Part shown: piece after piece, positions 1 through 9,014 of the stretch
How positions within the stretch are numbered: the stretch's first letter is position 1
Layout: each line of letters opens with the position of its first letter
From: an uncultured Sphingomonas sp.
GTDB lineage: Bacteria; Pseudomonadota; Alphaproteobacteria; Sphingomonadales; Sphingomonadaceae
NCBI RefSeq assembly: GCF_913774285.1
Contig: NZ_CAJYHX010000001.1
Span: forward strand, 1-64,000
Length of the DNA stretch: 64,000 nt
Direction of reading: 5' to 3'
Notes under the pieces: generated by a model
Seen by the model: only the letters and a program-made list of their open reading frames with translations
Databases searched by the model: none
What the model was told of the DNA's origin: nothing
Program-made: the position numbers and the translations under genes

Positions 1-8
1 CCCAGGAT

Positions 9-41
9 ACACTCTGTCCCTACACGACGCTCTTCCGATCT
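9..41 (+). other. Illumina TruSeq adapter remnant (artefact)
   Basis: These 33 bases match the read-1 end of the TruSeq universal adapter, from ACACTCT through GCTCTTCCGATCT, with one mismatch (G for T at base 16). The match ends exactly at the adapter/insert junction. Bases 1-8 are also suspect. This is library sequence left at a contig end, not genome. Confidence 0.95.
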
Positions 42-42
42 G

Positions 43-2355
43 CAGTTCGCCTACACGCCCGTGGCGGGCGAGAATGTCGTGGCGGTGCGCGTCTCGCCAC
101 CGCCGCACCCCGGCATCCCGCACGAGCAGTCGGTCGCGGCGGGCGTCGGCGAGAACGGCGGCCAGCTCGCGATCGACGGCCCCACCTTCGTCGCGACCGA
201 GGGCTGGGACTGGATCCCCGGCATCCGCGATCGCAACACCGGCATCTGGCGGCCCGTGGAGCTGGTCGCGACCGGCGACGTCAAGATCGGCGACCCACAT
301 GTCGTGACCGACCTGCCGCTGCCGCGCATCGACAGCGCCGATATCTACATCACCGTGCCGTTCGAGAATCGCGGGAGCGCTGCGCAGCCGGTGACGATCC
401 GCGCGGCGTTCGACGATGTGACCGTGGAGAAGACCGTCACCGCGCAGCCCGGCAAGGGCGAAGTCCGCTTCACCCCCGCCGAGTTCCGCCAGCTCGCCGT
501 GCGCAATCCGAAGCTGTGGTGGCCGAACGGCTATGGCGACCCGGCGCTGCACGACCTCAAGATCGATCTCACCGCGAGCGGCCAGCCGAGCGACACGCGC
601 GCGCTCCGCTTCGGTATCCGCGAAGTGAGCTACGATCTTTCGCTGTTCGACCATCTCGGCCAGCTCCGCCGGGTGAACGTGCAGACCACCGATGGCGGCC
701 TGGCCGGCCAGCAACTGATCGACGTCCGCCACGAGGCGCTCAAGCGCAGCCCCACCGGCTGGGCTGAGTCGCTCACCCTCGCCGGCGAGACCTCCAAGGC
801 GGTCACCGCCATTCCCGACGAGACGCTGCCCGAGCCGCATCTGGCACTCCGCGTCAACGGCGTGAAGATCGCCGCGCGCGGCGGCAACTGGGGCATGGAC
901 GATGCGATGAAGCAGGTCAGCCGCGAGCGGCTCGCCCCCTATTTCCGCCTCCAGCGCGAGGCGCACATGAACATCATCCGCAACTGGATGGGCAACAACG
1001 ACGAGGAGGAATTCTACGAGCTTGCCGACGAGAACGGCATGATGGTGCTCAACGATTTCTGGCAGTCGACCCAGAATTTCCAGGTCGAGCCCGACGACGC
1101 CGCGCTGTTCCTGGCCAACGCCCGCGACGTGGTGGCGCGCTATCGCAACCACCCCTCGATCGTCGTCTGGTTCGGTCGCAACGAAGGCGTGCCCTATCCC
1201 ACGCTCAACGAGGGGCTCGACAAGCTGATCCGCGAGCTGGACGGCACCCGCTGGTACACCGGCAGCTCGAACGAGGTGAACCTGCAGGGCTCGGGCCCCT
1301 ACAACTACCGCAAGCCCGAGGGGTATTTCACCGATCTCGCCACCGGCTTCTCGGTCGAGACCGGCACGCCCTCGCTCTCCACGCTGGAGTCCGTCGCCGC
1401 GACGATGCCGGCCAAGGATCGCTGGCCGCTGTCGGACACGCTCGCCTATCACGACTGGCATTTCGGCGGGAATGGCGACACCAAGACCTTCATGGCCGCG
1501 CTGACCGGGATGTTCGGCCAGCCGCTCAGCTTCGAGGATTTCGAGCGCAAGGCGCAGATGATGAACCTCGAGACGCACAAGGCGATGTTCGAGGGGTTCC
1601 TGGGCCATCTCTGGACCAAGAACAGCGGCCGGCTGCTGTGGATGACCCACCCGGCCTGGCCGTCCAACACCTGGCAGATCTACAGCTGGGATTACGACAC
1701 CCAGGCTTCCTATTACGGCGCCAAGAGCGCGGCCGAACCGGTGCACATCCAGCTCAACCTGCCGGACAACCAGCTGGTGGTGCTCAACACCACCCGCGAC
1801 GATCTGCGCGGGCTGACCGCCAAGACGCGCGTGGTCAGCCTCGACAATGTCCAGCTGTTCGCCCGCACCGACAAGGTCGATGCGCGTGCCAACCGGGTGA
1901 CCACGCTGGACGACGTGCCGCTCGACCGGCTCTATGCGGCCAGCCCGATGCTGCTCGTCGAGCTGACGCTGACCGACGCCAAGGGCATTCAGCTATCGCG
2001 CAACTTCTACTGGCGCGGCCGCGACGATACCGCCTATCGCGCGCTGGAAAGCCTCGCCTCGGTGCCGCTCGACGTGCAGGCAAGCACGCCCAAGGTCGAC
2101 GGCGAGGACAAGGTGATCGCGGTCACCGTTGCGAACAAGGGCACCGTGCCGGTGCTGAACGCCAAGCTCACCCTGGTCGATGCCGAGGGCAAGCGCATCC
2201 TGCCCGCCTTCTACAGCGACAATTATGTCTCGCTGCTCCCCGGCCAGCACCGCGTGCTGAGCGTGCGCTATCCGGCGAGCGTAACCGCGGCGGCGCACCT
2301 CGCGGTGCGCGGCTGGAACGTCAACGCCGCCAACGTCGCCGCGACGGGGAAATAA
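43..2355 (+). CDS. Glycoside hydrolase family 2 protein, 5' truncated (beta-mannosidase/exo-beta-glucosaminidase-like)
   Basis: A GH2 retaining exo-glycosidase cut at its N-terminus by the contig end; the frame is open from base 43 up to the adapter and reads into a GENVVAVRV jelly-roll strand with no credible start. About 770 residues remain: end of the sugar-binding domain, Ig-like domain, TIM barrel (from RGGNWGMDDA), then C-terminal beta domains. Counting base 61 as residue 1, the acid/base is probably E375 (WFGRNEG) and the nucleophile E433 (FSVETG). The RGGNWG and GYFTDLATGFSVET segments resemble CsxA-type exo-glucosaminidases and beta-mannosidases, which this reading cannot separate. 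Intact relatives are near 880-900 residues and usually secreted. The stop is one base from the convergent efflux gene. Confidence 0.85.
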   Translation, partial: QFAYTPVAGENVVAVRVSPPPHPGIPHEQSVAAGVGENGGQLAIDGPTFVATEGWDWIPGIRDRNTGIWRPVELVATGDVKIGDPHVVTDLPLPRIDSADIYITVPFENRGSAAQPVTIRAAFDDVTVEKTVTAQPGKGEVRFTPAEFRQLAVRNPKLWWPNGYGDPALHDLKIDLTASGQPSDTRALRFGIREVSYDLSLFDHLGQLRRVNVQTTDGGLAGQQLIDVRHEALKRSPTGWAESLTLAGETSKAVTAIPDETLPEPHLALRVNGVKIAARGGNWGMDDAMKQVSRERLAPYFRLQREAHMNIIRNWMGNNDEEEFYELADENGMMVLNDFWQSTQNFQVEPDDAALFLANARDVVARYRNHPSIVVWFGRNEGVPYPTLNEGLDKLIRELDGTRWYTGSSNEVNLQGSGPYNYRKPEGYFTDLATGFSVETGTPSLSTLESVAATMPAKDRWPLSDTLAYHDWHFGGNGDTKTFMAALTGMFGQPLSFEDFERKAQMMNLETHKAMFEGFLGHLWTKNSGRLLWMTHPAWPSNTWQIYSWDYDTQASYYGAKSAAEPVHIQLNLPDNQLVVLNTTRDDLRGLTAKTRVVSLDNVQLFARTDKVDARANRVTTLDDVPLDRLYAASPMLLVELTLTDAKGIQLSRNFYWRGRDDTAYRALESLASVPLDVQASTPKVDGEDKVIAVTVANKGTVPVLNAKLTLVDAEGKRILPAFYSDNYVSLLPGQHRVLSVRYPASVTAAAHLAVRGWNVNAANVAATGK

Positions 2356-2356
2356 G

Positions 2357-3793
2357 TCAGCGGCCGGCGGACTGCAGGTCCGCCGGCGTGCTGCCGGATG
2401 CCAGGTACAAGGCCACGCTGTCCGCCAGCCGGGCGCTCTTCGCCTGAACCAGCTGCACCGACGCCTGCGACGCGGCCGACGCGGCGTTGAGAAGCTGGAG
2501 CGTGCCGAGCGCGCCCAGCTCCACCTGCCGCCGCGTCATCGCCAGCGTGCGGCTTGCCGCTGCATCGGCGCGCGCGGCTGCATCCAGCGCGTCGGCATCG
2601 GTGCGCAGGCCTGCGATCGCATCGTCGACATCGAGGAACGCCTGCAGCGCGGTTGCGCGATACTGCGCCTTGGCCTCGTCGAGCGCAGCTTCCGCCGCCC
2701 GCTGCTGGTGCTTGAGCTGGCCGGCATGGAAGATCGGCTGGGTGATGCCGCCGACGATCGAGAAGAACGGGTTGCCGTCCTGGAACATGTCGAGGAACTT
2801 GGTCGCCGAGCCGCCGGCATTGCCGCTGAGCGTGATCGACGGCAGCCGCGCCGCGATCGCCGAGCCGACATCGGCGGCGGCACCGCGCACCTGCGCCTCG
2901 GCCGCGCGCACGTCCGGGCGCGCCGCGACGATGTCCGCCGGCAGCGCGACCGGCAGGCTGGCGGGCAGCTGGAGCTCGGCGAGCATCGGCAGGTCGCCCG
3001 CGGTGCCCGGCGCCTGGCCGGTCAGCGTCGCGATCAGCCCCGCCTGATGCTGCGCCTGGCGGAGCAGCGGCGGCAGGGTCGCCTCGATCGTGGCGAGTGC
3101 GGTCTGCTGCGCGCCGACGTCCGCCTCGCCGATATCGCCGAGCTTGCGGCGCTTCTCGAGCAGGTCGACCAGATCGCGATTGTCGCGGATCGCCGATTGC
3201 GTCGCCTCGATCTGCGCCTGCAGCGCGGCATGCTGGATCACCGCCAGCACCAGATTGGCGATCGCGGTGGCCTGCGCCGCATGCAGCCGGTGCGCCGCCA
3301 CGTCCGCCGCCGCACGCGCGGAACGGACCTTGTTGCGCCCGGCACCGAACAGGTCGAGCGGATAGGCGACGGTCAGCTGGGCAGTGTGCAGCGTGTAGAG
3401 ATAGTCGTTCTGATCGGCGAGCGGGCCGGACAGCGCCTTCGATATCCGCGTGCGCTGCGCCTGGTAGTTCGCATCCACCTGCGGCCCGGTGCTGCCCGAA
3501 GCGGCTTTGGCCAGCTCCTGCGCCTGGCGCAGATTGGCCTCGGCGGCGGCAAGGTCGTTGTTGTGCGCCAGCGCCTGCGCGACGAGCGCATCGAGCCTGG
3601 CGCTGCCGAAGCCCTGCCACCAGTTGGGCACCACTGCCGCACCGGCGACCAGCTGCTGCGCAGCACCGCTCACCGGCGCGATCGTTCCCGGCGCCTGCGC
3701 AGGCGGCGTCGGCACGGGGTTGGTCAGGTCGTGCGGGCCCACCGTGCAGCCGGCGAGCAGGACGAGCGGGATCATGGAAGTGCGGCGCATCAT
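2357..3793 (-). CDS. RND efflux outer-membrane lipoprotein (OprM/CusC/NodT family)
   Basis: Outer-membrane channel of a tripartite pump, forming the trimeric beta-barrel/alpha-barrel duct that docks on the fusion protein. 478 residues, typical for the family. A lipoprotein signal ends at LLAGC with C16 as the lipidated residue. Two repeated OEP halves follow, with long Ala/Gln-rich helices; the first half carries WWQGFGSARLDALVAQAL and the second RPDVRAAEAQVRGAAADVGSAIAARLP. The start codon overlaps the permease stop by four bases (ATGA), so the two are translationally coupled. Last gene of the efflux operon. Confidence 0.92.
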   Translation of the reverse strand: MMRRTSMIPLVLLAGCTVGPHDLTNPVPTPPAQAPGTIAPVSGAAQQLVAGAAVVPNWWQGFGSARLDALVAQALAHNNDLAAAEANLRQAQELAKAASGSTGPQVDANYQAQRTRISKALSGPLADQNDYLYTLHTAQLTVAYPLDLFGAGRNKVRSARAAADVAAHRLHAAQATAIANLVLAVIQHAALQAQIEATQSAIRDNRDLVDLLEKRRKLGDIGEADVGAQQTALATIEATLPPLLRQAQHQAGLIATLTGQAPGTAGDLPMLAELQLPASLPVALPADIVAARPDVRAAEAQVRGAAADVGSAIAARLPSITLSGNAGGSATKFLDMFQDGNPFFSIVGGITQPIFHAGQLKHQQRAAEAALDEAKAQYRATALQAFLDVDDAIAGLRTDADALDAAARADAAASRTLAMTRRQVELGALGTLQLLNAASAASQASVQLVQAKSARLADSVALYLASGSTPADLQSAGR

Positions 3794-6700
3794 GCCTGCT
3801 CCGTCGGGGTGCCGTCGACATGGTGGCGACGGACGGTGTGGCCATGCGCACCCTGGTGGCGCGAGAACTTGAGGATCAGCGGCGGCAGCACCAGCAGGAT
3901 CAGCAGCGGCGCAAGCGTCATGCCGCCCACAACCACCAGCGCCAGCGGCTTCTGCACCTGGCTGCCGATGCCGGTCGACATCGCCGCAGGCAGCAGGCCG
4001 ATCGCGGCGGCGAGGCAGGTCATGATCACCGGGCGCAGCGAATGCTTCACCGTCGCCGCCATCGCGGCGGTGTGATCCATGTCCTCGTTGACGTTCTGGT
4101 TGAACGTGCTGACCACCAGGATGCCGTCCATCACCGCGATTCCGAACAGCGCGACGAAGCCGATCGCGGCGGAGATGCTGAACGCCGTCCCCGTCAGCGC
4201 CAGCGCCAGCACCCCGCCCACCATCGCCATCGGGATGACGCTGAACGCCAGAAGCGTGTCGCGGATCGAGCCGAAGTTGGCGAACAGCAGGACGAGGATC
4301 AGCACCAGGCTGATCGGCACCACCACCTCCAACCGGTTGACCGCGTTGGTCAGGTTGCCGAGCTCGCCGGCCCACTCGAGATGGTAGCCTGGAGGAAGCT
4401 GGACATGCTTGGCGATGCGGGCCTGCGCCTCGCCGATCGTGCTGCCCAGATCGCGTCCGCGGACGCTGAACTTGATCGGGACATAGCGCTCCTGATGCTC
4501 GCGATAGATGAACGACGCACCGGAGGTGAGCTTGACGGTTGCCACTTCGGACAGCGGGACCTGGATGATGCCGTTGCCGGTCGGCGACGGTGCACCGATC
4601 TGGATGCGGCGGATCGATTCGATGTCGTCGCGCTGCGCGGCATCGAGCCGGACCACGATCGGGAAATGCCGGTCGGTCGACTTCTCGTACAGATCGCCGC
4701 TCGACTGGCCGCCGACCGCCGCAGCGACGGTGGAATTGATGTCGTCCGGCGTCAGTCCGTAGCGGGCAGCGGCGGCGCGATCGACGTCGATTCGGACGGT
4801 CGGCTGGCCGAGCGAATCCGAGATGCCGAGGTCGGCGACGCCCTTCACCTGCGCCATTTGCGCCTTGATCTGGTTGGCGATCGATTCGAGCGTCTCGAGG
4901 TCGCTGCCATAGATCTTGAGCGAGTTGGAGCTCTTCACCCCCGACGACGCCTCTTCGACGTTATCCTGGATGTACTGCGAGAATTCGAACTCGACGCCCG
5001 GGTACTTCGCCTGCAACCGGGCCTGGAGCTCGGCGGTGAGCTTCTCCTTGGTCACCCCGCTCGGCCAGCTGTCGAAGGGCTTGAGCGGAGTGTAGAATTC
5101 CGCGTTGAAGAAGCCGGTGGGGTCGGTGCCGTCATCCGGGCGGCCATGCGTCGAGACGACGCGATCGACCTCGGGATAGCTGGCGATGATCTTGCGGATG
5201 CCGTTCACCGCATCCTCGCCCGCTTCCAGCGAGATCGACGCCGGCAGGCTGGCGCGGATATAGAGATTGCCTTCCTCGAGATGCGGCAGGAATTCGACGC
5301 CGAGCACACGGATCGTTGCGAAGGAGCCGAGCACCAGCAGCCCGGCGAGCGCGAAGGTCAGCACGCGATTGGCGATGGCGAAGGAGATGGCGGGCTCCAG
5401 CACGCGGCGGATCTGCCGCACCACGAACGTGTCGACCTCCTTCAGCTTGTCCGGCAGCAGCAGCGCGGAGAGCACCGGCGAGACGGTGAACGCCGCGAGC
5501 AGGCCGCCGGCGATGGCATAGGCATAGGTCTTCGCCATCGGGCCGAAGATATGGCCCTCCACGCCGGTCAGCGTGAACAGCGGCAGGAAGCTGGCGATGA
5601 TGATCGCGGCGGCGAAGAAAATGCCGCGGCTCACATCGCTGGAAGCGTGCAGGATCGCCGAGAAGCGGTTGGCGGGGCTCGCATGGATCCGCCCTTCGGA
5701 GATCGCGGTCGATCGGTCCGCCAGCCTTCGGAAGATCGCCTCCACCATGATCACCGCGGCGTCGACCACGAGGCCGAAGTCGAGCGCGCCGAGCGACAGG
5801 AGGTTCGCCGATTCGCCCTGGATCACCAGGATCAGCACCGCGACCGAGAGCGCGAACGGAATGGTGATCGCGACGATCAGCGCGCTGCGCAGGTCGCCGA
5901 GGAACAGCCACTGCAGGATGAAGATCAGCAGCACACCTTCGAGCAGGTTGTGCATCACCGTCTTGGTGGTGACGCCGATCAGGTCCGAGCGATCATAGAT
6001 GCGCTCGATCTTGACCCCCGGCGGCAGCACGCCGCTGGTGTTGATCGCCTCGATCTCGGCCTTCACGCGGTTGATCGTCGGCAGCGACTGGGCGCCGCGC
6101 TGCATCAGCACGATGCCCATGACGATGTCGTCGTCCTGTCCCTCGCCCGCCACGCCCAGGCGCGGCAGGTTGCCGATCTTCACCTGGCCGACGTCGCGCA
6201 GCAGCACCGGGGTGGTGCCGGCGGTGCCGACCAGCACGTTGTTGATCGCGTCGACCGACTGGATCAGGCCCACGCCGCGGACGATCGCCGCCTGCTCGCC
6301 GAAATTGACGGTTTGCCCGCCCACATTGGAATCGCTCTTGCCGATGGCGCTGAGCACCTGCGGCACGGTGATGCCGTGCGCGGTCAGCTTGTCCCGATCG
6401 AGCTGGACTTCGTAGGAGCGCAGCTTGCCGCCCCAGCCGGTTACGTCGATCACGCCCGGGATGCGCTTGAAGCGGCGCTGAAGCACCCAGTCCTGGAGGG
6501 TCTTGAGGTCCATCACCGAATAGCCGCTCGGGCCGGTGAGCCGATAGCGGTAGATCTCGCCGATCGGGCTGGTCGGCGAGATCAGCGGCTGCGCGTTGCC
6601 CGGCAGGTTGCCGAGCTGGGACAGGCGGCCGAGCACCATCTGCTGGGCCTGTTCGTGCGTCACGTCATAGCTGAACTGGATCTTCACGTCGGACAGGCCG

Positions 6701-6960
6701 AACAGCGAGATCGAGCGCACTGCCGTCAGGTGCGGCAAGCCCGCGATCGCCACTTCGATCGGGGTGGTGACGTTGCGCTCCATCTCCTCGGCGGAGATGC
6801 CGTCGCTCTGCGTCACCAGCTCCACCATCGGCGGCACCGGGTCGGGATAGGCCTCGATGTTGAGGTTGAGGAAGCCGAGCACGCCTGCCGCGATCATGCC
6901 GATCAGCAGGGTGAGCACCAGCATCCGCTGGCGCAGCGCCATTTCGACGAGGCGGTTCAT
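3790..6960 (-). CDS. Heavy-metal efflux RND permease (CusA/CzcA family)
   Basis: Inner-membrane proton/metal antiporter of about 1056 residues with 12 predicted membrane segments and two large periplasmic loops. Start MNRLVEMALRQRM is typical of the family and overlaps the fusion-protein stop (ATGA); the frame continues upstream but only through the neighbour. The TM4 signature runs DFGLVVDAAVIMVEAIFRR, with D394 and D400 placed like the proton-relay acids of CzcA. Copper/silver CusA proteins have VDAAIVMIENAHK there instead, so the sequence argues against a CusA-type Cu(I)/Ag(I) pump, but the VEAIFRR ending is also not classical CzcA. The metal cannot be named from sequence. Confidence 0.93.
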   Translation of the reverse strand: MNRLVEMALRQRMLVLTLLIGMIAAGVLGFLNLNIEAYPDPVPPMVELVTQSDGISAEEMERNVTTPIEVAIAGLPHLTAVRSISLFGLSDVKIQFSYDVTHEQAQQMVLGRLSQLGNLPGNAQPLISPTSPIGEIYRYRLTGPSGYSVMDLKTLQDWVLQRRFKRIPGVIDVTGWGGKLRSYEVQLDRDKLTAHGITVPQVLSAIGKSDSNVGGQTVNFGEQAAIVRGVGLIQSVDAINNVLVGTAGTTPVLLRDVGQVKIGNLPRLGVAGEGQDDDIVMGIVLMQRGAQSLPTINRVKAEIEAINTSGVLPPGVKIERIYDRSDLIGVTTKTVMHNLLEGVLLIFILQWLFLGDLRSALIVAITIPFALSVAVLILVIQGESANLLSLGALDFGLVVDAAVIMVEAIFRRLADRSTAISEGRIHASPANRFSAILHASSDVSRGIFFAAAIIIASFLPLFTLTGVEGHIFGPMAKTYAYAIAGGLLAAFTVSPVLSALLLPDKLKEVDTFVVRQIRRVLEPAISFAIANRVLTFALAGLLVLGSFATIRVLGVEFLPHLEEGNLYIRASLPASISLEAGEDAVNGIRKIIASYPEVDRVVSTHGRPDDGTDPTGFFNAEFYTPLKPFDSWPSGVTKEKLTAELQARLQAKYPGVEFEFSQYIQDNVEEASSGVKSSNSLKIYGSDLETLESIANQIKAQMAQVKGVADLGISDSLGQPTVRIDVDRAAAARYGLTPDDINSTVAAAVGGQSSGDLYEKSTDRHFPIVVRLDAAQRDDIESIRRIQIGAPSPTGNGIIQVPLSEVATVKLTSGASFIYREHQERYVPIKFSVRGRDLGSTIGEAQARIAKHVQLPPGYHLEWAGELGNLTNAVNRLEVVVPISLVLILVLLFANFGSIRDTLLAFSVIPMAMVGGVLALALTGTAFSISAAIGFVALFGIAVMDGILVVSTFNQNVNEDMDHTAAMAATVKHSLRPVIMTCLAAAIGLLPAAMSTGIGSQVQKPLALVVVGGMTLAPLLILLVLPPLILKFSRHQGAHGHTVRRHHVDGTPTEQA

Positions 6961-8192
6961 TCGCCGAGACCCGCCTCGTTGACGAACAGCGCGCCCTTGG
7001 CGACGATCCTGTCGCCGGGATTGAGGCCGCTGAGCACGCGGGTCAGCCCGCCGTCGGTTTCGCCGATCTGTACCGGCCGGCCATAGATCAGGCCGTCCTT
7101 GGCCTTCACCCACACGCGGGTGGTGTCACCCTCATGGATCACCGCGACCGCGGGCACGAGCACGCCCTTGCCGTTGTCGACCGGGCGGCGGATCGTGAAC
7201 GACGCGAACATCTGCGGCTTCAGCTCGCCGCCCGGATTGGCGATCGTCGCGCGCACCGGCAGGCGATGCGTCGTCGGATCGAGGCCGGCGGCGACATTGT
7301 CGACCGTCGCGGTAAATTCGCGGCCGGGCAGCGCCGGAGTGGTGACCACCACCTGATCGCCGACGCGGATGCTCGCGGCTTCGCTTTCAGCGAGCTGCGC
7401 GACGAGCCAGACGCGCGCGGGATCGGTGATCGTCATCACCGGCGTTGCGCTGCCGCTGCTCAGGAACTGCCCCGGCGCGACGTTGCGATCGGCGATGATG
7501 CCCGAGACCGGCGCGCGGTACACGGTATAGGCCGAGGTGCCGACACCTTCGGTCTTGCCGAACAGTGCGAGCCGGTCCTGCGCGGCGCGCTGGGCCGACT
7601 CGGCCTGGCGGGCAGCGGACTGGGCGGCGACGAAGTCGGCCTGCGCCTGGAGATAGTCCTTCATCGCGCCGCCGGCGGTCTCGTAGATCGCCTTCTGCCG
7701 GGTGACGTTGCCCTGGGCGATGCGCAGCGCCTCGGCCGCGCTGGCGCGCTGGGCGCTTGCCGCGAGCAGGGTATTGCGCGCATCGATCAGCTCGGGCGAA
7801 GCGATGCGGAGCAGCGGCTGGCCGCGCGTCACACGCTGGCCCGGCTCGACCAGTACCTGGAGCACCTGGCCCGAGAAGGGCAGCACGATCGGTGTGCTGT
7901 GGTCGCCGTCCGCCTGGATCGAGCCGCTGGCGCGGACCAGCTCGACATTGGCGCCGCCTTGGACGGTGGCGAACTGCAGCTGCGCAAGCTGCTGCCGGGT
8001 CGGACGGAAGGCGCCCGACGGCACCGGTGTTTCGGGGACGGGCTTGGGGGTCAGCGCCGCCTTCACGACCATCGCCGCCACGAGGATCGCCACCACCGCG
8101 ATCACGATCGCACCCACCAGCAACCCTTGCGAGCGCGTCGTCATCCGGCGCGCTTCGGGCAGGGGGTTGCTTTCCAAATTATGTCCAGTCAC
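6957..8192 (-). CDS. RND efflux periplasmic adaptor (membrane fusion protein, CusB/CzcB type)
   Basis: Periplasmic adaptor joining the permease to the outer-membrane channel. An N-terminal membrane anchor (residues about 20-40) is followed by a lipoyl-like half (FSGQVLQVLVEPGQRVTRGQPL), an Ala/Gln-rich coiled-coil hairpin, the second lipoyl half (YRAPVSGIIADRNVAPGQFL), then beta-barrel and membrane-proximal domains. I chose GTG at 8192 because GAGAGG lies about 9 bases upstream; the ATG at 8144 (MTTRSQ) has no such site and is the alternative. 411 residues. First gene of the efflux operon, facing the two-component genes. Confidence 0.9.
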   Translation of the reverse strand: MTGHNLESNPLPEARRMTTRSQGLLVGAIVIAVVAILVAAMVVKAALTPKPVPETPVPSGAFRPTRQQLAQLQFATVQGGANVELVRASGSIQADGDHSTPIVLPFSGQVLQVLVEPGQRVTRGQPLLRIASPELIDARNTLLAASAQRASAAEALRIAQGNVTRQKAIYETAGGAMKDYLQAQADFVAAQSAARQAESAQRAAQDRLALFGKTEGVGTSAYTVYRAPVSGIIADRNVAPGQFLSSGSATPVMTITDPARVWLVAQLAESEAASIRVGDQVVVTTPALPGREFTATVDNVAAGLDPTTHRLPVRATIANPGGELKPQMFASFTIRRPVDNGKGVLVPAVAVIHEGDTTRVWVKAKDGLIYGRPVQIGETDGGLTRVLSGLNPGDRIVAKGALFVNEAGLGE

Positions 8193-8271
8193 CAGAACCA
8201 CCTCTCGGGTGCAATATAGCAGACACACATCCGTTGCGGTCGATGCTGCACCGCGCCATTATTGGACCCGA

Positions 8272-8293
8272 CTGACAGGAAGCTTACGGGAAG
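8272..8293 (+). promoter_or_regulatory. Candidate response-regulator direct repeat
   Basis: Two adjacent 11-bp units, CTGACAGGAAG and CTTACGGGAAG, agree at 9 of 11 positions. Tandem half-sites one helical turn apart are typical of OmpR-family regulators. They lie in the 109-bp divergent region and overlap the ribosome-binding site of the regulator gene, so they would suit autoregulation. The second unit's GGGAAG may simply be the Shine-Dalgarno sequence. Confidence 0.35.
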
Positions 8294-8301
8294 ATGAAAA
8301 C

Positions 8302-8979
8302 GTGCGGGTGCTGATCATCGAGGACGACCAGCCGCTCGCCACCGCGCTGACCGAAGCGCTGAAGCGGCGGGGCGTGCAGAGCGATGTCGCTGCCAATATC
8401 GCGGACGGCCGCCAGATGCTGGAAGCGGCACGCTATGCCGCGCTGCTGCTCGATCTCGGGCTGCCGGACGGCGACGGGCTGGCGCTGATCCGCAGCCTGC
8501 GCGCGCAGAACGACCCGATTCCGGTGATCGCGGTGTCTGCCCGCAGCGCGCTCGATGCGCGGATCGCCGGGCTGAACGCCGGGGCGGACGACTATGTGGT
8601 CAAACCGTTCGATGTCGACGAACTGACCGCCCGGCTCCACGCGGTGCTGCGGCGGCAGGGTGCGCTGGCCGGCGCCGAGCTGCGCTTCGGCAATGTCCGC
8701 TTCGACACGGTTTCGGGCGACCTGACGGTGGGCGATGCCGCCGTTCTGCTCACCGCCCGCGAGCGCCAGTTCGCCGCACTGCTGCTCCGCCGCTTCGGCC
8801 AAGTGGTGAGCAAGCAGTTCGCCGAGGACCAGCTCTACGGCCTCACCGAACCCGTGGGCTCGAACGCGCTCGAGGTGCAGGCCTATCGGCTGCGGCGCAA
8901 GCTGGAGGCGGCGGGCGCGACGCTGCGCATCGAGACGATCCGCGGCGTCGGCTACATGATGCGCGACATCGCCGCCTGA
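8302..8979 (+). CDS. OmpR/PhoB-family response regulator
   Basis: Two-component response regulator of 225 residues. Receiver domain: acidic pocket E7-D8-D9, phospho-acceptor D51 in LLLDLGLPDGDG, conserved Lys in VVKPFD. The C-terminal winged helix ends with YRLRRKLEAAGATLRIETIRGVGYMM. Start is GTG at 8302 with GGGAAG eight bases upstream; the frame is open far upstream but antisense to the adaptor gene. Paired with the kinase 35 bases downstream and divergent from the efflux operon, so it probably controls that operon (inference from position). Confidence 0.93.
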   Translation: MRVLIIEDDQPLATALTEALKRRGVQSDVAANIADGRQMLEAARYAALLLDLGLPDGDGLALIRSLRAQNDPIPVIAVSARSALDARIAGLNAGADDYVVKPFDVDELTARLHAVLRRQGALAGAELRFGNVRFDTVSGDLTVGDAAVLLTARERQFAALLLRRFGQVVSKQFAEDQLYGLTEPVGSNALEVQAYRLRRKLEAAGATLRIETIRGVGYMMRDIAA

Positions 8980-9014
8980 TGGCGGGGCAGCCGGCCATGC
9001 GATAGACCGGCGCA

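Noticed and set aside
3097..7086. A 1329-codon plus-strand open frame
   Set aside because: It runs antisense through the RND permease and outer-membrane genes, is rich in Arg, His, Asp and Gln as GC-rich shadow frames are, and matches no domain.
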